A stretch of DNA of 46,344 nucleotides from Paraburkholderia podalyriae (GCF_014397785.1 NZ_VZQQ01000049.1:1-46344), one strand, 5' to 3'. Positions 7,675 through 17,096 are shown, counted from the stretch's first letter. Notes: generated by a model not told the origin, from the sequence alone. Numbers and translations are program-made.

Positions 7675-8736
7675 TTAACCCGTCGCCCCCTCGTCAACGG
7701 CCTTGAGCACCAAACCGAAAAATTCGTCCGCATGCGCCGGGTCGATCCAGCGCACCACCACCGCAAGCTCGCGTTCAGGTTCGATCCAGGTGAACGAACC
7801 GCCCGCGCCGATTGCAAAGTAGCTGGACTCCGGCACGCTCGGAAAGACGCTACGCTCGTGGTTGAGCCAGACAAGGTAGCCATAGAACGGCGCGATCGCA
7901 CACGGTGTGCGCATGCGCTGCAGCCACTCGCTGGAAAGGATCCGCTGCCCATTGACGCTGCCCTGACCCAGCAACAGCTGAGCCACCTTGATCTGGTCCT
8001 GGGCGCTGATCGACAGGCCGCCACCCCAATGCGTGCCGCCCGGAACCGACTGCACGCGCTGCCCGCCCACCTCCACCCAGGCATTGTCGTATCCGACCCA
8101 TTGCCAGTTCTCGCTCGCGTCGAGTGGCCGCATGATCGCTTCGCGAAACACTTCCGGCAACGGGCGGCGAAACAGATGCAGCAGCGCCAGCGAAAACTGG
8201 TTGATGCGTACGTCGTTGTATTCCCAGTAGGTGCCGGGAGCCCGTAACGGCCGCCGCTGCCCTTTCTTGCCATCGGGCTCCTTGCCGAATCTGACGTACC
8301 GGTAGTGGTCGGCCTCGTCGGGCAAGCCGAAACACACGCCTTGCCATTCGCCCGTCTGCTGCAGCAGATGCGCCCAGGTCACGCTTGCGTTGTGTTCGTC
8401 ATCAAAGCCGATCTCCGGCACGCGCACGTGCACCGGCTCGTCGACATCGGGCATCAGGCCGCGATCGTGCGCAACGCCGGCCAGCAGCGCGAGATATGTC
8501 TTGGCGATGCTAAAGGTCAGGTCGGCACGATCCGGTTCGCCCCACGCAGTGAGCGGGCGGCCGGCGCGAGCGATGACGCCAGACACCGGGCCACGCCCAT
8601 GCACCGGTCCGAGCAGCCGGTTCCAAGGTGGCGGGTCGTCCGGATGTACGCCCCATACGCCATCGACCTCGCGGTCCCACGGCGTTTCATGATCGATCGC
8701 GACTTGCACAGCATGCTGGAGATTGGCAGGTTGCAT
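7675..8736 (-). CDS. Serine hydrolase of the beta-lactamase / MlrB-like fold
   Basis: A 353-residue soluble protein without signal peptide, starting at the ATG at 8736 behind AAAGGA. It carries the SxxK nucleophile motif at residues 76-79 (FSIAKTYLALL), a YND motif at 173-175 taking the place of YxN, and a Gly-rich strand (YFAIGAGGSFTWIEPERELAVV) where class C enzymes have KTG or HxG. The family (PF00144) includes D-aminopeptidases, esterases and MlrB, the linear-microcystin peptidase. A cytoplasmic amidase, peptidase or esterase role is expected. It is last in an operon with the M20 amidohydrolase (9-base gap) and the OFA-type transporter. Substrate unknown. Confidence 0.8.
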   Translation of the reverse strand: MQPANLQHAVQVAIDHETPWDREVDGVWGVHPDDPPPWNRLLGPVHGRGPVSGVIARAGRPLTAWGEPDRADLTFSIAKTYLALLAGVAHDRGLMPDVDEPVHVRVPEIGFDDEHNASVTWAHLLQQTGEWQGVCFGLPDEADHYRYVRFGKEPDGKKGQRRPLRAPGTYWEYNDVRINQFSLALLHLFRRPLPEVFREAIMRPLDASENWQWVGYDNAWVEVGGQRVQSVPGGTHWGGGLSISAQDQIKVAQLLLGQGSVNGQRILSSEWLQRMRTPCAIAPFYGYLVWLNHERSVFPSVPESSYFAIGAGGSFTWIEPERELAVVVRWIDPAHADEFFGLVLKAVDEGATG

Positions 8737-8745
8737 GAGGGTCCT

Positions 8746-9897
8746 TTACCGGGCACAAAACAGCTTGACGAGGTTCACCCAATAAGTCGCGCCAATCGCA
8801 AGCGCGGCATCGTTGAAATCGTAGTGCGGATTATGGAGCGGTGCTGCCGGAGTCGCCTCGTCAACGCCCATCCAGATGTACGCGCCGGGTTTTGCATGCA
8901 GCATGAACGCAAAATCTTCCGAGGCCATCGAGGGCACACAACCTCGCTGCACGCTGGCAACGCCGACTGTCGCGCCGGCGGCCGCAGCTGCAAGATCGGC
9001 TTGAGCGGCAGTGTTGATGGTGGCCGGATACGCGTAGCGATAGTCGAGCGTCGCGTTTGTACCCAGTGCGCGCGCAATACCCGTGGAGATTTCATCGATC
9101 GACGCGTGGATTCGTTCCTGCACGTCGCTCGAGAAACAGCGCACGGTGCCGCGAATGACTGCACGGTCAGGCAGCACGTTCCACGCTTCTCCGCCATGAA
9201 TTTGCGTGACGCTCACGACGCCTGATTCTTTCGGCGAAATCCGCCGGCTTATGATTGTCTGCAATGCGGTGACGATCTGGCTGGCACACACCAGCACGTC
9301 GCTCCCCTCCTCCGGCATCGCGGCATGCGAACCCTTGCCGTCGACAACAATCTCGAACGTGTCGAACGATGCCATCATCGGACCGTCGTTGATCGCAAAA
9401 TGTCCGCGCGGGATGCCGGGCCAGTTGTGCAAACCAAACACGGCGTCGCACGCAAAGCGCTCGAAGAGTCCGTCTTCGACCATCATCCTGCCGCCGCCCG
9501 CCGGCCCTTCTTCTGCTGGCTGAAAAATCACATGTACCGTGCCGCGCCAACTGGGGTCGCGGCTCAGCGCGACAGCGGCGCCGAGCAGCATTGCTGTGTG
9601 GCCGTCATGGCCACACGCATGCATCTTGCCTTCATGTTGCGACCGATGCGCGAAGCTATTGGCTTCAACGATCGGCAGCGCGTCCATGTCGGCGCGCAAG
9701 CCGATGGCCGGTCCCGCGCTGCGGGTCATGCTGCCCACCACACCGGTTCGTCCAATGCCGCCATGTACCTCGAAGCCATACTGTCGCAATACGCCAGCGA
9801 CGAGATCGGCGGTTGCGACCTCCTCGAACGCAGTTTCCGGACATGAGTGCAGTGCGTGCCGCCACTTCATCATCATGTCGATCAGGTCGCTATCCAT
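8746..9897 (-). CDS. M20-family amidohydrolase (hippurate / N-acyl amino acid hydrolase type)
   Basis: A 383-residue dinuclear-metal hydrolase starting at the ATG at 9897 behind AAAGGGA. All M20D motifs are present: LRADMDALPI around residue 70, HACGHDGH at 93-100, FQPAEEGPAGGG from 125 with the catalytic Glu pair, the dimerisation/lid domain in the middle (…GKGSHAAMPEEG…) and a C-terminal metal-site His in HNPHYDFND. Such enzymes split N-acyl amino acids, indole-acetyl amino acids or short amides in the cytoplasm. It lies between the transporter and the serine hydrolase, so it probably acts on the imported compound. The exact acyl group cannot be read from the sequence. Confidence 0.85.
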   Translation of the reverse strand: MDSDLIDMMMKWRHALHSCPETAFEEVATADLVAGVLRQYGFEVHGGIGRTGVVGSMTRSAGPAIGLRADMDALPIVEANSFAHRSQHEGKMHACGHDGHTAMLLGAAVALSRDPSWRGTVHVIFQPAEEGPAGGGRMMVEDGLFERFACDAVFGLHNWPGIPRGHFAINDGPMMASFDTFEIVVDGKGSHAAMPEEGSDVLVCASQIVTALQTIISRRISPKESGVVSVTQIHGGEAWNVLPDRAVIRGTVRCFSSDVQERIHASIDEISTGIARALGTNATLDYRYAYPATINTAAQADLAAAAAGATVGVASVQRGCVPSMASEDFAFMLHAKPGAYIWMGVDEATPAAPLHNPHYDFNDAALAIGATYWVNLVKLFCAR

Positions 9898-10002
9898 TGG
9901 AATTCAATCCCTTTCAGTGGAAAATTGAGGAGACAAAAAAAGCAGAGAATCGACGAAGCGGTACAGCATCCGCGCAGATTCGAATGGGCGAGATTGCTGG
10001 CA

Positions 10003-10020
10003 AGCCGGCCGTGGCCGGCT
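10003..10020. terminator. Strong hairpin just after the MFS stop codon
   Basis: AGCCGGCC and GGCCGGCT form a perfect 8-bp stem with a 2-base loop only a few bases beyond the stop of the transporter gene. No T-run follows, so it is more likely an attenuating or mRNA-stabilising hairpin within the operon than a full terminator. Confidence 0.45.
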
Positions 10021-10023
10021 GCA

Positions 10024-11310
10024 TTACGAGCGACTGGAGGCGCGGGCAAACCACGCGCGGCGCATCGGCCTGAGTGCGGCGATCGCAAGCACAGCGGTAC
10101 AACTATCCAACGCGATAGCCGTGCCGAACACCGCGTCCCAACCGCCCGTATGCTCGTGGAGTAACGCGGCCACCGGCCCGCCCAGAATCGAGCCGACGCC
10201 TTGCGCATAAGACAGGCACGCGTAGTTGACGATTGCATGCTTGCCGCCAAAGGTGTCCGTGAGCGTCGAAGGGAAAAGCGAAAAGATCTCGCCCCAGCCG
10301 AGAAAGACGACGCCTGACAGCAGCACGAACAACAACGGGTCGTGCCGTGACGTGAGCCACAAGGTCATCGCTATCGCTTCCATCCCGAAGGCGATCAGCA
10401 TCGTATGCTCGCGCCCGATCAGGTCGGAGATCCATCCGAACATAGGCCGCGTCACACCGTTCGCCACGCGATCAATGGTCAACGCAAGCGGCAACGCCGC
10501 GAGGCCAAACACGGTGACTCCCGACATGCCGAAGTCTCGCGTGAAGACTGCCATTTGTGAGGTCACCATCAGGCCGGAGGTTGCCATCATCGACATCATC
10601 ACGAACATCAGCCAGAACAACGGCGTGCGCAGCATGCTGCCGGGCCGCGTGTCGGGTGCGGCGGCGGCGGCTTTCTGCGGCCGCCAGTCCGCCATATAGC
10701 CGGGCGGCGGCAGCCGCATGCCGAGCGCGGCAAGTATGCCGACCACGCCGAGAATCACGCCAAAGACGACCAGCGTATGCTGATAGCCGTATTTGGCGAT
10801 GCTATTGGTGATCGGAAATGTCGTGAGCATTGCGCCCATGCCGAAGCCCGCCATCACTACGCCAATCGCAAAACCGCGACGGTCGGGGAACCAGCGCGCC
10901 ATCAGCCCGATCGTGCCGACCACGACAATACCGACGCCAATCCCCCCGAGAACGCCATAGCAGAGATAGACGGACAGCAAAGACTCGGCGCGGCTCGTCA
11001 GTACCCAGCTAAGCCCCGTGATCGCGCCGCCGGCGGCCAGCAGCCAGCGCGGCCCAAAGCGCTCGATTAAATAGCCTTCGAGCGGCGACAGAAAAGTCTG
11101 GCAGACAATGAGAATGGAGAAGGTGACCTGCAGACCCGGCAGTGACACGCCGAGTTGCGCTGTCAGCGGGCGCGTCAGCAAAGTCCAGATGTATTGGGGA
11201 TTGGACGCGACCATCGCACATACGAGGCCGCACAGTAATTGCCACCAGCGGCTCTGTAGTGAGAGTGCAAGTGGCGCGCGGCTGCGGGCGCCAAAATCCT
11301 GGGTGCTCAT
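10024..11310 (-). CDS. MFS transporter, oxalate/formate antiporter (OFA) type
   Basis: A 428-residue integral membrane protein with about 12 hydrophobic segments. The N-terminal helix contains SNPQYIWTLLTRPL, characteristic of OxlT-like OFA transporters. The loop between helices 2 and 3 has ERFGPRWLL, and a central cytoplasmic loop (…GYMADWRPQKAAAAA…) separates the two halves. It probably exchanges or imports a small carboxylate. It is first in the operon with the M20 amidohydrolase and serine hydrolase. The leader before its ATG (CATTTCGTGTCACTTATTCG…GGAGTTGAAGC) closely matches that of the ABC binding protein at 18677. A decayed MarR copy lies immediately upstream. Confidence 0.8.
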   Translation of the reverse strand: MSTQDFGARSRAPLALSLQSRWWQLLCGLVCAMVASNPQYIWTLLTRPLTAQLGVSLPGLQVTFSILIVCQTFLSPLEGYLIERFGPRWLLAAGGAITGLSWVLTSRAESLLSVYLCYGVLGGIGVGIVVVGTIGLMARWFPDRRGFAIGVVMAGFGMGAMLTTFPITNSIAKYGYQHTLVVFGVILGVVGILAALGMRLPPPGYMADWRPQKAAAAAPDTRPGSMLRTPLFWLMFVMMSMMATSGLMVTSQMAVFTRDFGMSGVTVFGLAALPLALTIDRVANGVTRPMFGWISDLIGREHTMLIAFGMEAIAMTLWLTSRHDPLLFVLLSGVVFLGWGEIFSLFPSTLTDTFGGKHAIVNYACLSYAQGVGSILGGPVAALLHEHTGGWDAVFGTAIALDSCTAVLAIAALRPMRRAWFARASSRS

Positions 11311-11346
11311 GCTTCAACTCCGTACGAATAAGTGACACGAAATGAC

Positions 11347-11463
11347 TCAGGCAGTGCGCTTGCCTGGAGGCCTGAAAACGACGCTCCTGGACAACGCGCT
11401 CAGTGCATCGGAGCGTAAGTTCGGATGACCCAGCCTTGAAAATGGCACCTTTGACGATCTGCT
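11347..11463 (-). pseudogene. MarR remnant 2, start codon lost
   Basis: On the minus strand the text AGCAGATCGTCAAAGGTGCC… aligns to AGCATGTCGAAGGCGCC… of the intact MarR gene, so the ATG is destroyed by small changes. Residues (F)SRLGHPNLRSDALSALS match YPRLEHLNFRLDVLSKLA, and the end RPPGKRTA matches LPPARRKRTA of the intact protein. About 120 residues between, including the DNA-binding domain, are missing. It cannot make a regulator. Confidence 0.7.
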
Positions 11464-11720
11464 ACTGATGTATGCATCACGCCGATATAGTTGCACTTTC
11501 CAATAATTGCCATTCACATGTGATTTCGATTTGCACGAAGTGTGCCACGATGCGGGAAACCCCTGTTCATGGACAAGTAAGGTGTTTTTCATATCGCGAT
11601 GCACACACGGCTATGCGCAAAACCGTGCGCGGTGCGCGCGAGAAAGGTGCACTACGCGACGCACGATCACCCCTGCACCGATTCCGGGCGCAACATTGGC
11701 ATTCGTCGAGCCGGTACGGC
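11464..11720 (-). promoter_or_regulatory. Control region 2, upstream of the MFS operon
   Basis: It shares with control regions 1 and 3 a TTGCAC/TTGCAA block (here AGTTGCACTTTCC…AATTGC at 11489-11510), the stretch GCACGAAGTGTGCCACGATGCGGGAAACCCC, and further on GCGCGCGAGAAAGGTGCA with CTGCACCGATTCCGGGCGC. The last two are very close to control region 3. It presumably holds the promoter and operator for the transporter operon. Confidence 0.55.
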
Positions 11721-12159
11721 TGGGACGATCCCAGCGAGCGATTTGAATGTGATGAGGAGGTCTGCTGAAATACCGACTGAGGTGAGCGCGATGCGCATGA
11801 CGTCGTTCTCGACGCTCGCCGACGACAGTAAACGTCGCCGGTTCGCGTGAGTTGTCTTTGTTACGTCACCCGTCCGATGGCCGCGTAGGTTGCTGCGTCA
11901 GGCAGCAGACCATGCCCGTGCAAAGGCCCGCTTTGAATACATCGGGAGAGAGACGTGCGCCCTCGGACCAGGGCTCGGTGGCCCGGATGATAGTCATGCC
12001 GGGGACGCCTGTGACGTCCCGACCGGTACGTTGCAGTCGCACGCCCATCCGCATCAGCGACTTCCTCAATGTTGCTCGACCGCATCGGCGTGATGGCTTG
12101 CAGTGCCGATGAAGGACCGCGAGAGAAGCACGAGACGCAGCCACCTCACGTCCAGCGCG
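11721..12159. other. Stretch without a supported gene
   Basis: This lies between control region 2 and the stop of the alpha/beta hydrolase. Short frames exist on both strands (for example minus 11861-12085), but none has a recognisable domain or ribosome site. Possibly remains of a lost gene. Confidence 0.4.
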
Positions 12160-13173
12160 TCAGTCCTCAAGAAGCCCGGTGATCGCAGCAGAAATAAACG
12201 CGGCATCGTCTACATTGGCTGTCGGCAGCCCGGCACGATGGCCCCATATCGAGGAAATGGGAAGGAGCGTGGCGTTTCGCATTTGCTCGACCTCGAGACG
12301 GTTGTCTTCAACCTGAAAATACAGATCGGTCGTGCTCGGCATGATCAACGCGTTTGCCGTAATTGCTTTCAGCGCCGCGTGAAAATCGCCGTTGTATGTG
12401 GAATTTGCGGCGATGTTCGCATGCTGCCAAGTCCATAGATGAGCCAGCAGGTTGTTGCCGTCGCGCTTCAGGAAATTCGCTTCCCACGACATCACGAGAT
12501 AGTCTTCGAGCGAGGAGAAGCCGGCCTGCCGCCACACCTCGTTACGATAAAACGTCTGCGACATCGCCATGGCGGCGTAGTTGCGACCCATGGCCCGCAG
12601 ACCGCGTTCGGGCCGCTCAGCGAAGGTTCCGTTCTGAAAGGCCGGATCCGTCGTCAGGGTCGCGCGCACGCCCTCGATGAAAACCTGATTGTGCGGCGAG
12701 GCCTTTGCCGCGCCGCACAGCACGACCAGTCGCCTGACCATCTCCGGATACATTGATGCCCATTGATACGCCTGCAACCCACCCATCGACCACCCGCATG
12801 CCATTTGTAAAACTTCGATGCCGAGTTCTTGCGTCAGGAGTTGGTGTTGAATCGCGACGTTATCGGCAATCGTAAAATTCGGCCAACGGCTTCCGTTGAA
12901 TGGCTCGGTTGCGTTGCTGGGCGAGGACGACAGTCCATTGCCGAACAGATTCGGAATAACGACGAAGTACTTGTTAGTGTCTAGCGCCTTGCCCGGACCG
13001 ACCATCCACTCGATGTCATAGTGATGCGCGGAAAACGATGTCATATACAGAATAACATTCGATTTTTCTGCGTTCAGCTTTCCGTAGGTTTGATAGGCGA
13101 GCTTGGCGTCTCTGAAGGTGATACCGGATTGCAACAACACGTTTCCGGCATTGAATACAAAATAGTCTTCCAT
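12160..13173 (-). CDS. Alpha/beta hydrolase of the homoserine O-acyltransferase (MetX) family
   Basis: A 337-residue protein starting at the ATG at 13173 behind AGAGGGA. The nucleophile elbow CGWSMGG puts Ser at residue 129. The acid is Asp 283 (PSTTDLYF) and the base His 312 (IWGHRAGLP), a complete triad. The N-terminal region (…AKLAYQTYGKLNAEKSNVIL…) is typical of MetX-like proteins. Many members of this family outside methionine clusters are hydrolases rather than acyltransferases. The context, downstream of a peptide ABC transporter, argues for a catabolic hydrolase. The 241-base gap to the ATPase gene leaves the operon link likely but unproven. Confidence 0.75.
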   Translation of the reverse strand: MEDYFVFNAGNVLLQSGITFRDAKLAYQTYGKLNAEKSNVILYMTSFSAHHYDIEWMVGPGKALDTNKYFVVIPNLFGNGLSSSPSNATEPFNGSRWPNFTIADNVAIQHQLLTQELGIEVLQMACGWSMGGLQAYQWASMYPEMVRRLVVLCGAAKASPHNQVFIEGVRATLTTDPAFQNGTFAERPERGLRAMGRNYAAMAMSQTFYRNEVWRQAGFSSLEDYLVMSWEANFLKRDGNNLLAHLWTWQHANIAANSTYNGDFHAALKAITANALIMPSTTDLYFQVEDNRLEVEQMRNATLLPISSIWGHRAGLPTANVDDAAFISAAITGLLED

Positions 13174-13414
13174 TGGTAGGGGGTCCCTCTTGGTGAAATG
13201 TGGCGAATGGTAATAGAAAAATCAGATAGACGTCTCGATGCGCCGCGGCGGCATGAAGCTCGGCCACACACGCGTCACGCACGCGGGAGCGATCTTCGCC
13301 GGCAGTTCAGCAGCTCAGCAGCGAACGCGTCCCACAGCAGGTAGTGGATAGCATGAGTGCCAGCGGCGCCGCTGACCGGAAACTCAGGAAATCACTGTGA
13401 TCAAAAGGCCCGCG

Positions 13415-15073
13415 TCAAGCGGCGCCGAACTCAAAGCCGCGCCCTGGCGCCGCCGCCAGCAAGGCCTGCGTATATTCGTGGCGCGGCGCGAGGAACACGT
13501 CCTGGATCGCTCCTTCCTCGACAATCTCGCCGCGCCGCATCACGATGACCCGATCGCAGATCTGGCTGGCCACCCGCAGATCGTGCGTAATGAACAGAAT
13601 GCCGATCCGCAGCCGCTGCTGAATGTCATCCAGCAGGTCGAGAATCTGCGCCTGGACCGAGACGTCGAGTGCGGACACCGCCTCGTCGGCAATCAACACT
13701 TGTGGCTCGCATGCCAGCGCCCGCGCGATCGAAATGCGTTGCCGCTGGCCGCCGGAGAATTCACTAGGGTACCGGTTCAGCGCATCGGGTCTGAGCCGTA
13801 CCAGCGTCATCAATTCTTCAGCACGTTGCCACGCCTGAGCGTATGGCACGCCGAAATTCAACGGCCCTTCGACGATCGAGGCACCCACTGTCTGGCGTGG
13901 ATCCAGCGATCGGTATGGATCCTGGAACACGACCTGTACACCGCGTCGGAACGGATAGAGCGCGCGGCCGCGCGCTTTGGCCACCGATCGGCCGTCGGCG
14001 AAGATATCGCCGGCAGTCGGCTCGATCAGTCGCGCAATGCAGCGCGCGACCGTCGACTTTCCCGAACCGGACTCGCCCACGATTCCGACCGTTTCGCCCG
14101 CATGTACCATCAGCGAGACATCACTGGCCGCTTGCACTTTACGCTTGCGGCCCGGCCAGGAGCCCGTCACATACGTCTTCCCGATCCCGCGCGCGTCGAG
14201 CAGCGGATAGGCTTTCTCCACCGGGGGGCGCGTGCGCGGCACCAGCGCGGGGACCGCTGCCAGCAACATGCGGGTATAGGGCTCGCACGGCTGCTGCAAC
14301 ACCTGCAACTTGGAGCCCTGCTCGACCGTGTCGCCCAACCGCAACACCACGACACGATCAGCAATCTCGGCGACAACGCCGAAATCGTGCGTGATGAACA
14401 GCACGGCGGTTCCGCTCTCCGTCTGCAATTCACGAATCAGCTTGAGGATCTCGGCCTGAGTCGTAACGTCGAGCGCCGTGGTGGGCTCGTCGCAGATCAG
14501 CAGCGACGGCTTCAGGATCAGCGCCATTGCGATCACGATGCGCTGGCGCTGTCCACCCGACAACTGATGCGGATAAGACGCGTAGATACGCTCCGGTTCC
14601 GGCAGCCTGACGTGGGCGAAGATCTGGAGGATGCGCCGGCGCCTCTCGCCGACGCTGGCGCGGCTATGCTGTGCCAGCATCTCGTCGACCTGCGCGCCGC
14701 ACGTCATGATCGGATTGAGGGCCGTCATCGGCTCCTGGAAAACCATCGCCATCTTCTCGCCGCGCAATTGGCGGATGCGATCCGGGCTTGCTGTCAGCAC
14801 GTCCTCGCCGAGCAGTTCGATGCTGCCGTCCAGCGCCTTGAGCGACGCCGGCAGCAAGCCCATCACTGCCTGTGCGATCACCGATTTGCCCGAGCCCGAC
14901 TCGCCCAGCAGGCAGACAATCTCCCCCTGCCGCACGTCGAGCGAGACGTGGCGGATCGCATGGGGGCGGTCGGCACCGGCCGGCAGAGAAATGGTGAGGT
15001 CATTCACGGCAAGGACGGTTGTGGCCGGCCCGGCGGTGGAGGGTGCTGCCGTTTTGAAGTCGAAATCGCGCAT
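13415..15073 (-). CDS. Dipeptide-type ABC transporter, fused double ATPase (DppD-DppF)
   Basis: A 552-residue protein with two complete ATPase domains. Start at the ATG at 15073 (MRDFDFK), preceded by GGGGGAGC and 4 bases after the permease stop; a longer upstream start would overlap the permease. Each half has a Walker A (GESGSGKS), a signature (LSGGQRQR and FSGGQRQR), a Walker B (LLICDEPTTALD and VLIADEAVSALD) and a switch His (FITHD). The C-terminal extensions (…EPYTRMLLAAVP…, …EYTQALLAAAP…) are the oligopeptide-transporter type. It energises uptake through the two permeases encoded just upstream. Confidence 0.92.
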   Translation of the reverse strand: MRDFDFKTAAPSTAGPATTVLAVNDLTISLPAGADRPHAIRHVSLDVRQGEIVCLLGESGSGKSVIAQAVMGLLPASLKALDGSIELLGEDVLTASPDRIRQLRGEKMAMVFQEPMTALNPIMTCGAQVDEMLAQHSRASVGERRRRILQIFAHVRLPEPERIYASYPHQLSGGQRQRIVIAMALILKPSLLICDEPTTALDVTTQAEILKLIRELQTESGTAVLFITHDFGVVAEIADRVVVLRLGDTVEQGSKLQVLQQPCEPYTRMLLAAVPALVPRTRPPVEKAYPLLDARGIGKTYVTGSWPGRKRKVQAASDVSLMVHAGETVGIVGESGSGKSTVARCIARLIEPTAGDIFADGRSVAKARGRALYPFRRGVQVVFQDPYRSLDPRQTVGASIVEGPLNFGVPYAQAWQRAEELMTLVRLRPDALNRYPSEFSGGQRQRISIARALACEPQVLIADEAVSALDVSVQAQILDLLDDIQQRLRIGILFITHDLRVASQICDRVIVMRRGEIVEEGAIQDVFLAPRHEYTQALLAAAPGRGFEFGAA

Positions 15074-15077
15074 CGCG

Positions 15078-16040
15078 TCAGCTCCCCCGTTGGTTGAATT
15101 TTGGATCGAGCGTGTCACGCAATCCGTCGCCTAGGATATTGACCGCCAGCACCGTCAGTGCCAGAAAAACACCAGGGAACAGCACGGTCTGAGGATACTG
15201 GTTGAACTGCATGCGGCCGTCGGCCATGACGTTGCCCCACGTCGGAATATCCGGCGGCAGGCCGACGCCGAGAAACGACAGGATCGCTTCCACCAGGATC
15301 GCCGACGCGCACACGTAGGTTCCTTGCACGATCAGCGGTGCGATTGCATTCGGCAAAATATGACGCCACAGAATCTTGACGGTCGGCGTGGCCAACGAAA
15401 TGGCCGCCTCGATGTAGGGTTCCTCGCGAATGGTCAGCACGATCGAGCGTACCAACCGCGCGACGCGCGGAATTTCGGGAATCGTGATCGCGACAATCAC
15501 GGTGACCAGCGTCGGTCGCCAGAGCGCCATCAGCGTAATCGCGAAGAGGATGCTGGGAATCGCCATCAAGCTGTCCATGGCGCGCATGATGACGTCGTCG
15601 AGATGGCGAAAATACCCCGCCGCCACGCCGACCAGCGCGCCGAAGGTGAGCGCCAGTAGCGCCACCGTGATACCGACCGACAGGGACACGCGCGCACCGT
15701 ATAGCACCCGGCTCCAGGTATCCCGGCCGAGACTGTCGGTGCCCATCAGGAAGAAGTGCTGGAACGTCGCACCCGACAGATCACTGAATTCGGCCGTCAC
15801 GCCCGGCGCGAGATTGGCGCTCGCGGGATCCATCGCGGTCGGGTCGATCGTGCCAAGCCACGGTGCGGCGACGGCTACGAAGAGCAGAAGCAACAGTGCG
15901 CCGCATCCCAGCCGCACCGACCAGTTCCGCAGCACTCGGCGCCACAACGGTGGGCGGGAGCGTACGGCCGGCGCCACCTCCAGGTTGGCAAGCATGGAGC
16001 CCGGCGCGGCAAGGGTCATCGGATCGTGATCGTTGCTCAT
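15078..16040 (-). CDS. ABC transporter permease, DppC-like
   Basis: A 320-residue permease with the DppC/OppC N-terminal domain (one helix, then a periplasmic segment …DPASANLAPG…MGTDSLGRDTWSRVLYGAR) and the binding-protein-dependent inner membrane domain with an EAA-type loop (EAAISLATPTVKILWRHILPN). The ATG at 16040 with AAAGGA upstream is preferred to a TTG two codons earlier. It lies 18 bases after the DppB gene and 4 bases before the ATPase gene, so the three are one operon. Confidence 0.92.
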   Translation of the reverse strand: MSNDHDPMTLAAPGSMLANLEVAPAVRSRPPLWRRVLRNWSVRLGCGALLLLLFVAVAAPWLGTIDPTAMDPASANLAPGVTAEFSDLSGATFQHFFLMGTDSLGRDTWSRVLYGARVSLSVGITVALLALTFGALVGVAAGYFRHLDDVIMRAMDSLMAIPSILFAITLMALWRPTLVTVIVAITIPEIPRVARLVRSIVLTIREEPYIEAAISLATPTVKILWRHILPNAIAPLIVQGTYVCASAILVEAILSFLGVGLPPDIPTWGNVMADGRMQFNQYPQTVLFPGVFLALTVLAVNILGDGLRDTLDPKFNQRGS

Positions 16041-16058
16041 GTCCAATCGTCCTTTCGC

Positions 16059-17000
16059 TCAATAGCGGATACGCGGGTCGAGCAACAGATAGCTCATGTC
16101 GACCAGCAGGTTGATAAGCACGTAAACAAAGGAAAAGAACAACGTGATGCCTTGCACCAGGGGGAAGTCGCGCGCCAGTACCGCGTCGACCGTCAATTGC
16201 CCGAGCCCGGGGATCGCGTAGACGGTTTCAGTGACCACCACGCCGCCGATCAGCAAGCCAACGCCGATGCCGATCACCGTGATGATCGGTACCGCGGCAT
16301 TGGCCAGCGCATGGCGAATCAACACGCGTGCTTCGGAGATACCTTTGGCGCGGGCCGTGCGGATGTAGTCTTCGGTCAGCGCCTCGGCGACCGCGGCGCG
16401 CGTCACGCGGGCAATCAGCGCAAGGTAGACGATGGACAGCGTAATGGCGGGCAGGATCAGGTGCGTGAGCCACGGACCAATGCCCGCGCTCAGTGGCGCG
16501 TATCCCTGCACCGGCAGCAGCTTCGCATGCAAGGCGACCGCCCATATGAGGATATAGCCGACCACGAACGACGGCACCGAGAATCCCATCACCGACACGC
16601 CCATCAGCATCCGGTCCAGCCAGCCTCCGTGCCGCGAGGCCGCGATTACGCCGAGCGGCACCGCGAGCAGGAGCGTCATCACCAGCGTCAGGGCGGACAG
16701 CGAGACGGTCGGTGCGATGCGTTGCGCAATCAACCGGGTTACCGGCTGTTTCATGTAGTACGAGTCGCCGAGGTTGCCCTGCAGCAACTGCCCGGTCCAT
16801 TTGACGAACTGCACCGGCAGCGGCCGGTCGAGCCCGAGGCTCGCGTGGATCCGCGCGATGTCGGCGCTAGTGCCGTTGTCACCGACGAGCGCCGCAGCCG
16901 GATCGCCCGGCGTCAGTCGCAGAATCATGAATACGATAAGGGCGACAACGACCAGCACTGGCGCCGTCGACAATATGCGCCGGAGAAGAAAGAAAGCCAT
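16059..17000 (-). CDS. ABC transporter permease, DppB-like
   Basis: A 313-residue membrane protein with six expected helices. It has the DppB N-terminal signature (MAFFLLRRILSTAPVLVVVA…LTPGDPA), the large periplasmic loop (…LGLDRPLPVQFVKW…LGDSYYMKQPV) and the EAA loop near the C-terminus (TARAKGISEARVLIRHALANA). It pairs with DppC to form the channel. It is second in the operon after the binding protein, with a 96-base gap that contains no hairpin of note. Confidence 0.92.
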   Translation of the reverse strand: MAFFLLRRILSTAPVLVVVALIVFMILRLTPGDPAAALVGDNGTSADIARIHASLGLDRPLPVQFVKWTGQLLQGNLGDSYYMKQPVTRLIAQRIAPTVSLSALTLVMTLLLAVPLGVIAASRHGGWLDRMLMGVSVMGFSVPSFVVGYILIWAVALHAKLLPVQGYAPLSAGIGPWLTHLILPAITLSIVYLALIARVTRAAVAEALTEDYIRTARAKGISEARVLIRHALANAAVPIITVIGIGVGLLIGGVVVTETVYAIPGLGQLTVDAVLARDFPLVQGITLFFSFVYVLINLLVDMSYLLLDPRIRY

Positions 17001-17096
17001 GTCGGTTACGCTCCAAAGCCGGTTGACAGATGAACGGGCTCGCGTTTGCTCTGCGAGACGGCGGCGGGCCGCCTAACAGCCAGCCGCCGACACCGG

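Noticed and set aside
13397..15097. Long plus-strand open frame of 566 codons
   Set aside because: It is antisense to the fused ABC ATPase, rich in Arg, His and Gln with no domain; the minus strand has all ATPase motifs.
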